Notes: a model not told the origin generated them from the sequence alone. Counted from the first letter of the stretch, positions 1 through 6,018 are shown. The stretch is 6,038 nt of DNA from Rhizobacter sp. (GCA_014379885.1 JACMKW010000046.1:1-6038), one strand, 5' to 3'. Numbers and translations are program-made.

Positions 1-1
1 G

Positions 2-688
2 CGGCTTTCCGCGGGTGAGGTCGACGGCCTGGTCGCCGTATCGCTTGCGATGGTCGGGCTCGAGGCGTTGGGCCAGCGCTATCCGCGGGAGCTCTCGGGC
101 GGCCAGCAGCAGCGTGTGGCGCTGGCCCGCGCATTGATGACCGAGCCGCGTGTGCTGCTGCTCGACGAGCCGCTGTCGGCGCTCGACCCGTTTTTGCGCG
201 TGCAGATGCGCGCTGAGTTGAAGCGCTGGCAACAAGAGCTGGGCTTCACCTTTGTGCACGTGACCCACTCGCAAGAGGAAGCCATGGCCTTGGCCGACCA
301 GGTGGTGGTGATGAACAACGGCCGCATCGAACAGACCGGCTCGCCGCGCGAGGTGTTCAACGCACCGCGCTCCGAATTTGTCGCACGCTTCATGGGGGCG
401 CACAACGTGATCGCCTCCGGCAGCGGCCCGCTCGCTGTGCGCTCCGACCGCATGCAGCTTCAACGACGAGCCCAGCCCGACAGTCGCACGGCAGCCGTGA
501 AGGCCGTCGAGTACCAGGGAACCTACGTGCAGGTCAGCCTCGCGCCACTGGGCGTGAATGGCGAAAAGGCCGACACGCAATGGACGGCCACCGTGGCCGA
601 TGCCGAGTTCGACGCTTCGCCGCTGCAGCCCGGCGAAACCGTCTACGTCTCGTGGCTGCCCGGTGCGGCCCACGCACTGGCTGCCTGA
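2..688 (+). CDS. ABC importer ATP-binding subunit, PotA-like (5'-truncated by window edge)
   Basis: This is the cytoplasmic ATPase that powers the importer encoded downstream. The reading frame is open from base 2, and 228 C-terminal residues are visible; family members are usually about 350 residues, so the Walker A P-loop and Q-loop lie before the window. Visible in order are the ABC signature [15 protein letters not shown] (from base 92), Walker B VLLLDEP (152-172), the D-loop SALD (176-187), and the H-loop histidine in [10 protein letters not shown] (266-268). The stretch [18 protein letters not shown], typical of this class, follows. The last roughly 100 residues fit a TOBE-like regulatory domain of the PotA/FbpC/MalK group. 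The ATG at base 50 is internal, since the frame continues upstream with coding-like sequence. The binding-protein gene follows after 37 bases. The substrate cannot be told from this subunit. The ATPase assignment is very secure and the PotA-type subclass is likely. Confidence 0.95.
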   Translation, partial: RLSAGEVDGLVAVSLAMVGLEALGQRYPRELSGGQQQRVALARALMTEPRVLLLDEPLSALDPFLRVQMRAELKRWQQELGFTFVHVTHSQEEAMALADQVVVMNNGRIEQTGSPREVFNAPRSEFVARFMGAHNVIASGSGPLAVRSDRMQLQRRAQPDSRTAAVKAVEYQGTYVQVSLAPLGVNGEKADTQWTATVADAEFDASPLQPGETVYVSWLPGAAHALAA

Positions 689-710
689 ACACCCCTCACA
701 TCTGCCAACG

Positions 711-716
711 AAGGAG
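711..716 (+). promoter_or_regulatory. Shine-Dalgarno site of the binding-protein gene
   Basis: AAGGAG lies 9 bases before the ATG at 726. It is the strongest ribosome binding site in the window. It decides the start of the binding protein against the longer in-frame ATG at 558, which would lie inside the ATPase gene. Confidence 0.85.
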
Positions 717-725
717 AAGAACACC

Positions 726-2000
726 ATGTCCGACAGCCACGACAAGACCGCCCCGCTCAACCCCACGCGCCGCACCCTGATCAAGGGCGTTGCGGCAGCG
801 GGTGGTGTGATGGGTTTCCCGTTTGTGCATGCGCAAGAGAAGATCACGCTGCGCTACCTGGGCACCGCGGTCAACCAAGACAAGGCAATTGCCGAGAAGT
901 TCAAGGCCGACACCGGTATCACCATCCAGTACATCCCGGTCACGACCGACGACGTGACCAAGCGCGCCGTGACGGCGCCCAACAGCTTCGACCTGATCGA
1001 CACCGAGTACTTTTCGCTCAAGAAGATCATCCCGACCGGCAACCTGCTCGGCATCGACACCAAGCGCATCAAGAACGCAGACAAGATCACCTCGCTCTTC
1101 ACGAAGGGTGAAGTGGCCGGCAAACGCGTGGGTGACCAAGGCACCGCGCCCAAGAAGGTGATGTACCTGGAGAAGCCGGACAGCAAGACCTTCAGTGCCA
1201 CGCCCACGCAGTTCATGACGCTGATCCCCACCGTCTACAACGCCGATACGCTGGGCATCCGCCCCGACCTCATCAAGCGCCCGATCGAATCGTGGAAAGA
1301 GCTGCTGAACCCCGAGTTCAAGGGCAAGGCCGCCATTCTGAATATCCCGTCCATCGGCATCATGGATGCAGCCATGGTGGTCGAGGCCTCGGGCATCTAC
1401 AAGTACCCGGACAAAGGGAACATGACCAAGAAGGAGATTGACCTCACGATCAAGACCCTGATCGAAGCCAAGAAGGCCGGTCAGTTCCGCGCGCTGTGGA
1501 AAGACTTCAACGAAAGCGTGAACCTGATGGCTTCGGGCGAGGTGGTGATCCAGTCGATGTGGTCACCGGCCGTCACGGCCGTGCGCACCAAGGGCATTGC
1601 CTGCACGTTCCAGCCGTTGAAAGAGGGCTACCGCGCCTGGGCAGCAGGCTTCGGCGTGCCGAAATCCGTTACCGGCAAGAAGGCCGAGGGGGTCTACGAA
1701 TTCATCAACTGGTTCCTCGACGGCTGGGCCGGTGCCTACCTCAATCGCCAGGGTTACTACAGCGCCGTGCTCGACACCGCCAAGGCCAAGATGGAAGCGT
1801 ACGAGTGGGCCTACTGGATGGAAGGCAAGGCGGCCACACAAGACATCAAATCGCCTGGGGGCGACGTGCTCGCCAAGACAGGCAGCCTGCGCGACGGTGG
1901 CAGCTACGAAACGCGCATGGGCGGCATTGCGTGCTGGAACGCGATCATGGATGAGAACGCGTACATGGTTCAAAAGTGGAATGAATTTGTAGCAGCGTGA
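726..2000 (+). CDS. Tat-exported periplasmic solute-binding protein (PotD/PotF-like, ABC importer)
   Basis: This 424-residue extracellular solute-binding protein captures the ligand in the periplasm and delivers it to the two permeases downstream. The N-terminus carries a twin-arginine signal: TRRTLIKG at residues 14-21, then a small hydrophobic Ala/Gly stretch, and a plausible cleavage site after VHA (34-36), leaving mature QEKITLRYLG. The mature start, the segment SFDLIDTEYFSLKKII, and the late WAAGFGVPKSV region followed by an aromatic-rich C-terminus fit the bacterial periplasmic-binding fold of the spermidine/putrescine-like cluster. It is longer than E. coli PotD (about 350 residues). 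The start at 726 is chosen for the AAGGAG site and the Tat motif. It sits between the ATPase gene (37 bases upstream) and a repeat-rich 248-base gap before the permeases. The ligand is unknown; polyamine is only one option. Confidence 0.93.
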   Translation: MSDSHDKTAPLNPTRRTLIKGVAAAGGVMGFPFVHAQEKITLRYLGTAVNQDKAIAEKFKADTGITIQYIPVTTDDVTKRAVTAPNSFDLIDTEYFSLKKIIPTGNLLGIDTKRIKNADKITSLFTKGEVAGKRVGDQGTAPKKVMYLEKPDSKTFSATPTQFMTLIPTVYNADTLGIRPDLIKRPIESWKELLNPEFKGKAAILNIPSIGIMDAAMVVEASGIYKYPDKGNMTKKEIDLTIKTLIEAKKAGQFRALWKDFNESVNLMASGEVVIQSMWSPAVTAVRTKGIACTFQPLKEGYRAWAAGFGVPKSVTGKKAEGVYEFINWFLDGWAGAYLNRQGYYSAVLDTAKAKMEAYEWAYWMEGKAATQDIKSPGGDVLAKTGSLRDGGSYETRMGGIACWNAIMDENAYMVQKWNEFVAA

Positions 2001-2006
2001 CCCCCC

Positions 2007-2021
2007 GCGCGACGCTCGCGC
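2007..2021 (+). repeat. Short GC-rich hairpin just after the binding-protein stop
   Basis: GCGCGA (2007-2012) and TCGCGC (2016-2021) form a perfect 6-bp stem with a 3-base loop, starting 7 bases after the stop codon. No T-tract follows, so it does not look like an intrinsic terminator. It could protect the 3' end of the binding-protein message from exonucleases. Its role is inferred. Confidence 0.5.
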
Positions 2022-2029
2022 ACCACCAC

Positions 2030-2097
2030 CCGCTCAGGCTGAGGTATCGAAGTCCTGCCACGGCCTGAGCGGGCCTTCGATACCTCAGGCTGAGCGG
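2030..2097. repeat. REP-like inverted repeat, copy 1
   Basis: Two 23-base arms, 2030-2052 (beginning CCGCTCAGG, ending ATCGAAG) and 2075-2097 (beginning CTTCGATACC, ending GAGCGG), are inverted copies with a single mismatch, around a 22-base core. The core carries CCTGAGCGG (2064-2072), which can also pair with the 5' end of the left arm (2030-2038). The arms resemble the CTTCGA...GCTGAGCGG palindromes seen between genes in many Burkholderiales, an assignment made from memory. It is likely a transcribed stem-loop in the operon mRNA. Confidence 0.85.
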
Positions 2098-2146
2098 TTT
2101 CTATTCTCCGTCGTGGCATGCAATAGCGGCATTCGTAAACCAACAT

Positions 2147-2213
2147 CCGCTCAGGCTGAGGTATCGAAGCCGCGTGCAGCCTGAGCGGGCCTTCGATACC
2201 TCAAGCTGAGCGG
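2147..2213. repeat. REP-like inverted repeat, copy 2
   Basis: This is a second copy in direct orientation to copy 1. The left arm 2147-2169 is identical over 23 bases to 2030-2052. The right arm 2191-2213 pairs with the left arm with two mismatches. The stretch 2179-2217 matches 2063-2101 with one difference (G at 2088, A at 2204). Only the core part differs: 10 bases at 2053-2062 against 9 at 2170-2178. Together with copy 1 and the 49-base spacer 2098-2146 it forms a BIME-like doublet in front of the first permease gene. Confidence 0.85.
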
Positions 2214-2248
2214 TTTCCTCTTTCGATCGCCCTTCACCCGACCCACCC

Positions 2249-3130
2249 ATGAGCATTCCCAAGACCTTCCGACTGAGCGCCTGGCTGCAAGCCACGCCGT
2301 TCACGCTGGTCTTCGTGCTCTTTCTTGTATTGCCGCTGCTGCTGGTGGCGGCCGTGAGCTTCTGGCGCGCCACCGACTACGAGCTGATCCCGGCTTTCAG
2401 CTTCCAGAACTACATCGACGTCTTCAACGGCTGCAGCAGCACGAGCGAGCTTTGCACCACTTTCAAGACCTACCTCTCGACACTGAAGTTCTGCTTTCTC
2501 GTCTGGCTCTTCACGCTGCTGATCGGCTTCGCGGTGGCCTACTTTCTCGCCTTCCACGTTCGCTCGGTGGGCGCACAGACGCTGCTCTTCATCCTGTGCA
2601 CCGTGCCGTTCTGGACGTCCAACGTCATCCGCATGATTTCGTGGGTGCCGCTGCTGGGCCGCAACGGTGTGGTCAACCAGGCCTTGATTGGCGCCAACCT
2701 CATCGAGACACCCATCGAGTGGTTGTTGTTCAGCGACTTCTCTGTCGTGCTGGCTTTCGTGCACCTGTACACCATGTTCATGATCGTGCCGATCTTCAAC
2801 TCGATGATGCGCATCGACCGCGCGCTCATCGAAGCGGCGCGTGACAGCGGGGCCAACGGCTGGCAGACGGTGTGGAACGTGGTGGTGCCGCTCAGCCGCA
2901 CCGGCGTCATCATCGGTTCCATCTTCGTCATCACCATCGAGATGGGCGACTTCGTCACCATCGGCGTGATGGGCGGGCAGCAGATTGCTTCGGTGGGCAA
3001 GATCATCCAGGTGCAAACGTCTTACCTGCAGTTTCCGATGGCAGCGGCCAATGCGGTGATTCTGTTGGCTGTCACGCTGATGATGATCTGGGGCCTCACG
3101 CGCCTGGTCGACATTCGCAAGGAATTGTGA
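2249..3130 (+). CDS. ABC transporter permease 1 (PotB-like)
   Basis: This 293-residue inner-membrane protein is one half of the translocation pore. Hydrophobic segments sit roughly at residues 13-36, 76-100, 107-130, 160-185, 215-242 and 262-285, giving the six-helix layout of the PotB/PotH type. The EAA loop that docks on the ATPase begins at residue 195: EAARDSGANGWQTVWNVVVP, close to the consensus EAA---GA...LP. Length matches the family. The loop after helix 1 has two cysteines (NGCSSTSELCTT), which could form a periplasmic disulfide; this is an inference. The ATG at 2249 has no recognisable Shine-Dalgarno sequence, the preceding bases being C-rich, but no better in-frame start is evident and the N-terminus fits the family. 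It follows the REP doublet and overlaps the next gene by one base (TGATG). Confidence 0.93.
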   Translation: MSIPKTFRLSAWLQATPFTLVFVLFLVLPLLLVAAVSFWRATDYELIPAFSFQNYIDVFNGCSSTSELCTTFKTYLSTLKFCFLVWLFTLLIGFAVAYFLAFHVRSVGAQTLLFILCTVPFWTSNVIRMISWVPLLGRNGVVNQALIGANLIETPIEWLLFSDFSVVLAFVHLYTMFMIVPIFNSMMRIDRALIEAARDSGANGWQTVWNVVVPLSRTGVIIGSIFVITIEMGDFVTIGVMGGQQIASVGKIIQVQTSYLQFPMAAANAVILLAVTLMMIWGLTRLVDIRKEL

Positions 3131-4011
3131 TGAACGAAGGCAAACGCTCCGCCAGCTTCTACGCGCTCGCAGCGGTCTTCGGTCTGTTCGTGATCTTTCT
3201 CTACGGCCCGATGTTCACCATCTTCGTGCTGAGCTTCCAGGGCCCGGAAGGCGGCCTCACCTTCCCGATGCGTGGTGCCTCGTTGCATTGGTTCGGCAAG
3301 CTGTGGGAGGGCATGGGCGTGGTCGACATCGCTGCCGCTTTCCGCCGCTCGGTCGCGCTCGGCACGGTGGTGATGTTGTGCACCGTGGTGCTCGCGCTCG
3401 GTGCAGGCTTGGCATTCCGCAAGAAGTTCTCGGGCTCGGGGTTGCTGTTCTACACCTCGGTGGCCAGCCTGATCATGCCGTCGATCGTGGTGTCGCTCGG
3501 CATCGGCTTGCAGTTCCGCTTGATCGACACCCTGGTGAAAACCGTGCTCGAAAGCGTGGGCCTCGGTAGCTGGATGGAAGGTTATGGCACAGCCATGGGT
3601 CTGTACACCTCGGCATTGGGCGCCCACCTCACCTGGACGCTGCCTTTCGGCCTGCTCATCATGCTGGCGGTGTTCAACCGTTTCAACCCGGCTTACGAAG
3701 AAGCTGCATCGGATCTTGGCGCCTCGCCCTGGCAGAGCTTCCGCCATGTGGTGCTGCCGCTGATCGCGCCCAGCCTCGTTGGTGTGGGCATGTTCGGCTT
3801 CACGCTCAGCTGGGACGAAATTGCCCGCACCTCGCAGGCCATTGGCGACGTGAACACCTTGCCGCTGGAGTTGCAAGGCCTCACCAGCACGGTCACCACA
3901 CCGGCCATCTATGCATTGGGCACGGTGACCACGGTGGTGTCGTTTGCGGTGATGGGTGGCACGCTGGCCTTGATGAAGTTGCTCAAGCGCAAGCCCGTAC
4001 ACACCCATTGA
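3130..4011 (+). CDS. ABC transporter permease 2 (PotC-like)
   Basis: This is the 293-residue partner permease of the importer. Hydrophobic segments lie roughly at residues 10-35, 70-96, 105-127, 150-181, 213-235 and 260-283, a PotC/PotI-type six-helix layout. The EAA loop begins at residue 191: EAASDLGASPWQSFRHVVLP, a very good match to the consensus. The ATG at 3130 shares one base with the upstream stop (TGATG), and AAGGA at 3119-3123 lies 6 bases before it, so translation is probably coupled to permease 1 and the two subunits are made in equal amounts. The frame is open further upstream, but that extension overlaps permease 1 and is not supported. The C-terminus is basic (KLLKRKPVHTH) and probably cytoplasmic. 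The regulator gene starts 28 bases downstream. Confidence 0.94.
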   Translation: MNEGKRSASFYALAAVFGLFVIFLYGPMFTIFVLSFQGPEGGLTFPMRGASLHWFGKLWEGMGVVDIAAAFRRSVALGTVVMLCTVVLALGAGLAFRKKFSGSGLLFYTSVASLIMPSIVVSLGIGLQFRLIDTLVKTVLESVGLGSWMEGYGTAMGLYTSALGAHLTWTLPFGLLIMLAVFNRFNPAYEEAASDLGASPWQSFRHVVLPLIAPSLVGVGMFGFTLSWDEIARTSQAIGDVNTLPLELQGLTSTVTTPAIYALGTVTTVVSFAVMGGTLALMKLLKRKPVHTH

Positions 4012-4039
4012 CACGCGCACTGACGACCGACAATGCCGC

Positions 4040-4750
4040 ATGCCCACACGCAAAGCCGCTCCCACGCCAGTGATGGCCGCCGACCGTGTCTATGAGGCCA
4101 TTTACGCGGCCGTGATTGACCACCGGCTGGCGCCCGGCACGCGTTTGCGTGAAGAGGAGTTGGCCGAGACCTTTGCCGTGTCTCGCACCCTGGTACGCCA
4201 GGCCTTGCACAAGCTGGCGCAAGACGGTGTGATTTTGCTGCGCCCCAACCGCGGCGCCCAGGTGCCCGAGCCCACACGGCGCGACGGCGAGCATGTGTTT
4301 GATGCGCGCCGCGTGGTCGAGTGCGAAGTGGCACGCCGCCTGGTGGGCAAGTTGAGCGTGGCACAGATGGCTGAGCTGAAGCAGGTGGTGGAGGCCGAGG
4401 CGCGCGCCACCAAGGCGCAGAACAAGCAGGAGGCGATCCGCTTATCGGGTGAGTTTCATCTGAAGCTCGCGCAGATGAGCGGCAACCCGATCTTCGTGCG
4501 CTTGCTCGAAGAGCTGCTGCCCACCACCTCGCTGCTGATGGCGCTCTACAAGGCACCGGGCGAGCCCATGTGTGTGGCGCACAGCCACCGTACGCTGCTG
4601 CAGGTGATCGCCCAGGGCGGCACGGGCACCGCCGCGGCCACCGAGATGCGCCGGCACCTCAACGAGATCGAACGTTCGCTGTCGCAAACCACGGCGCGCG
4701 CTGCGGGGCCCTTGCGCGACGTATTCAAGTCGTACCGGAGCGTGGCGTGA
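4040..4750 (+). CDS. GntR-family transcriptional regulator, FadR/FCD subfamily
   Basis: This 236-residue DNA-binding regulator probably controls this transport/catabolism cluster. The N-terminal winged helix-turn-helix runs over residues 14-76: the GntR hallmark APGTRLREEELAETFAVSRT (31-50), then LVRQALHKLAQDGVILLRPNRGA. The all-helical FCD ligand domain follows at about 84-212, with candidate metal- or ligand-binding histidines H140 (GEFH), H183 (HSHRTLL) and H206 (MRRHL). The acidic residue usually found four positions before the FH histidine is replaced by S136. FCD domains commonly bind small carboxylates, often with a metal, so the inducer may be the imported compound or its breakdown product (inference). 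The ATG at 4040 has no clear Shine-Dalgarno; M12 is an alternative start. The gene follows permease 2 by 28 bases, and its TGA overlaps the GTG of the next gene. I found no convincing palindromic operator in the short gaps. Confidence 0.93.
   Translation: MPTRKAAPTPVMAADRVYEAIYAAVIDHRLAPGTRLREEELAETFAVSRTLVRQALHKLAQDGVILLRPNRGAQVPEPTRRDGEHVFDARRVVECEVARRLVGKLSVAQMAELKQVVEAEARATKAQNKQEAIRLSGEFHLKLAQMSGNPIFVRLLEELLPTTSLLMALYKAPGEPMCVAHSHRTLLQVIAQGGTGTAAATEMRRHLNEIERSLSQTTARAAGPLRDVFKSYRSVA
4737..4740 (+). promoter_or_regulatory. Shine-Dalgarno site supporting the GTG start at 4747
   Basis: GGAG lies 6 bases before GTG 4747, inside the last codons of the regulator gene. It decides the start of the PuuE-like gene; the longer frame reaching back to ATG 4570 lies entirely inside the regulator and has no family-like sequence. 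Confidence 0.6.
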
Positions 4751-5625
4751 CCCGTGGCGCGTTGCCCACGCACGAGCGCTTTGGTTATTCGGCCATCACA
4801 CGCCGGCCTGCGTTGCGTTGGCCTGATGACAAACGGCTGGCGGTGTACATCGGTTTCAACCTCGAGCACTTTGCGTTTGGTGAAGGCATGGGGGCTGGCA
4901 TAGCGCCTGCTTCACCGCAGCCTGATGTGCTGAATTTTTCATGGCGCGAATACGGCAACCGTGTGGGGGTTTGGCGGTGCCTGGAGTTGTTCGAAGCCTT
5001 GTCTTTGCCCATTGGGGCGCTGATCAACACGGCCTTGTACGACCACTGCCCTGAGGTGGTGGAAGCTTTTGCCGCGCGCGGCGACGAATTGATCGGCCAT
5101 GGCCACAGCAACGCCGAGCGGCAGGGCGGCTTGCCCGAGGCTGAGGAGCGTGCCTTGATCGGGCATTGCCGTGACCGCATGCAGCAGGCGCATGGGCGGG
5201 CACCGGCGGGGTGGTTGTCGCCGTGGATCTCGGAGAGTGCTTGCACACCCGATCTGCTCAAGGAAGCGGGTTTCCGCTACACGCTCAATTGGTGCCATGA
5301 CGATCAACCGGTGCTGATGAATACGCGCAGTGGGCCTCTGTGGTCGGTGCCGTATCCGCAGGAGCTGAACGACATTCCGATGATCATGGGGCGGCAGATG
5401 GACGCGAAAGACTTCGCGCAGATGATCATCGACCAGTTCGACGAGATGCTGGAGCAGTCGCAGCGGCAGTCGTTGGTGATGGGGATTGCGTTGCACCCTT
5501 ACATCGTGGGGCAGCCTTATCGGCTGCGGCATTTGCGACGGGCGTTGAGCCACGTCGCCAGGCATCGCAATGACATCTGGTTCACCACGCCTGGTGCGAT
5601 CGTGGAAGCTGTCGCGGGAGATTGA
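4747..5625 (+). CDS. Polysaccharide deacetylase-fold hydrolase, PuuE allantoinase-like (CE4 superfamily)
   Basis: This 292-residue cytoplasmic enzyme (no signal peptide) is of the NodB/CE4 fold, nearest in character to the PuuE-like group, which hydrolyses C-N bonds of small cyclic compounds rather than sugar N-acetyl groups. The N-terminus RFGYSAITRRPALRWPDDKR (11-30) resembles the PuuE lead-in. Landmarks are FNLEHF (37-42) where classical deacetylases have TFDDG, GHGHSNAE (117-124) in place of the HSxxH metal motif, SPWISES (158-164), YTLNWCHDDQP (178-188) and LHPYIVGQPYR (249-259). Known relatives by superfamily are PuuE allantoinase and, as I recall, a Pseudomonas cyclic imide hydrolase of similar length. 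The GTG start overlaps the regulator stop (GTGA) with GGAG 6 bases upstream. Its place after an ABC importer suggests that it acts on the imported compound. The fold is secure; the substrate is not known. Confidence 0.88.
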   Translation: MTRGALPTHERFGYSAITRRPALRWPDDKRLAVYIGFNLEHFAFGEGMGAGIAPASPQPDVLNFSWREYGNRVGVWRCLELFEALSLPIGALINTALYDHCPEVVEAFAARGDELIGHGHSNAERQGGLPEAEERALIGHCRDRMQQAHGRAPAGWLSPWISESACTPDLLKEAGFRYTLNWCHDDQPVLMNTRSGPLWSVPYPQELNDIPMIMGRQMDAKDFAQMIIDQFDEMLEQSQRQSLVMGIALHPYIVGQPYRLRHLRRALSHVARHRNDIWFTTPGAIVEAVAGD

Positions 5626-5670
5626 CTGTGCCGCTTCGCCCTTATGCTTCTTCCGGTCTTGTTCGACGGC

Positions 5671-5698
5671 GCCGGGACTCGCCCCGGCTGGGCGAGTC
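5671..5698 (+). repeat. Two overlapping, mutually exclusive hairpins
   Basis: GCCGGG (5671-5676) pairs with CCCGGC (5683-5688), and GACTCGCC (5676-5683) pairs perfectly with GGCGAGTC (5691-5698). The two stems share bases 5676 and 5683, so both cannot form fully at once. ACTTTGG follows the second stem, which is too poor in T for a standard terminator. It is the first strong structure after the deacetylase stop, 46 bases downstream, so it may still mark the 3' end of the transcript. Confidence 0.55.
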
Positions 5699-5699
5699 A

Positions 5700-5785
5700 C
5701 TTTGGTGTTCGCCTAACTTCGCTGCGCGAAGTGAGCGAACCCCCGCTGCGCGAACATTTGTCGCGCCAAATGAAAGTAACCAAAG
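5700..5785. repeat. Nested inverted repeats of an intergenic repeat element
   Basis: An outer pair CTTTGGT (5700-5706) / ACCAAAG (5779-5785) encloses further pairs. GTTCGC (5707-5712) pairs with GCGAAC (5735-5740), itself enclosing ACTTCGC (5716-5722) / GCGAAGT (5726-5732). A separate pair is CATTTG (5755-5760) / CAAATG (5767-5772). This can fold as a branched structure with two inner hairpins. It looks like a conserved structural repeat rather than coding sequence. Confidence 0.6.
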
Positions 5786-5806
5786 CAAAGGCGCTCTTCA
5801 TTTGGC
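5765..5806. repeat. 10-bp perfect inverted repeat
   Basis: GCCAAATGAA (5765-5774) and TTCATTTGGC (5797-5806) are perfect inverted copies with a 22-base loop. The left arm is shared with the 5755-5772 hairpin, so this stem would compete with the preceding fold. Confidence 0.6.
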
Positions 5807-5890
5807 CGAACTGCGTGGCTACAAGCTATGGCTGGTCACCGCCGTGCTGAGGACACGCCGAACGCGTGCTGCGATTTCTCTGCCACTCGG

Positions 5891-5933
5891 CTCGCTTCGC
5901 ATCGCCGCAGTCACGTCGCCGATGCGAAGCGAG
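5891..5933. repeat. 14-bp perfect inverted repeat
   Basis: CTCGCTTCGCATCG (5891-5904) and CGATGCGAAGCGAG (5920-5933) pair without mismatch around a 15-base loop. This is the longest perfect stem in the 3' region. No T-tract follows (GCGTGGACAGG), so termination is not supported. It may be another REP-like element. Confidence 0.7.
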
Positions 5934-5948
5934 GCGTGGACAGGGGAT

Positions 5949-5961
5949 GTTGCGAAGCAAC
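5949..5961. repeat. Small hairpin
   Basis: GTTGC (5949-5953) and GCAAC (5957-5961) pair around a GAA loop. It is short, but it is one of several hairpins in close succession here. No function is assigned. Confidence 0.35.
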
Positions 5962-6018
5962 GACCGTATTGCTCTTGGGCCCCTTCTGAGCCGTCGAGCA
6001 GCGCAGGGCTTTGCGGGA

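Noticed and set aside
558..725. N-terminal extension of the binding protein from ATG 558
   Set aside because: It lies inside the ATPase gene, has no ribosome binding site, and would put the Tat signal about 70 residues from the N-terminus. The ATG at 726 has AAGGAG and fits.
2030..2097. Intrinsic terminator after the binding-protein gene
   Set aside because: The stem is long but is followed by GTTTCTATTC rather than a T-run, and permease genes of the same importer follow.
2098..2146. Internal promoter between the two repeats
   Set aside because: The stretch is somewhat richer in A/T but I could not find a -35/-10 pair good enough to report.
2030..2213. CRISPR array
   Set aside because: Only two units, each itself a long inverted repeat, with one 49-base spacer and no cas genes. 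It fits a REP doublet instead.
2234..3016. Long minus-strand open frame opposite permease 1
   Set aside because: Its translation is His/Asp/Glu/Arg-rich, as expected from an antisense frame of high-GC membrane-protein coding; there is no domain and the + strand gene is certain.
2872..3129. N-terminal extension of permease 2 from ATG 2872
   Set aside because: It overlaps permease 1 coding sequence, its translation is Arg/His-rich and not membrane-like, and the TGATG start at 3130 has AAGGA in front.
3022..4065. Long minus-strand open frame opposite permease 2
   Set aside because: Same antisense artefact, with a low-complexity charged translation and no recognisable family.
4570..4746. N-terminal extension of the PuuE-like enzyme from ATG 4570
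   Set aside because: It lies wholly within the regulator gene, has no family resemblance, and GTG 4747 with GGAG explains the start.
5644..5850. 68-residue open frame on the + strand
   Set aside because: It runs through several hairpins, has no ribosome binding site, and its translation (GTRPGWASHFG, then MKVTKAKALF) is the kind of repeat-derived peptide often mis-annotated in Burkholderiales.
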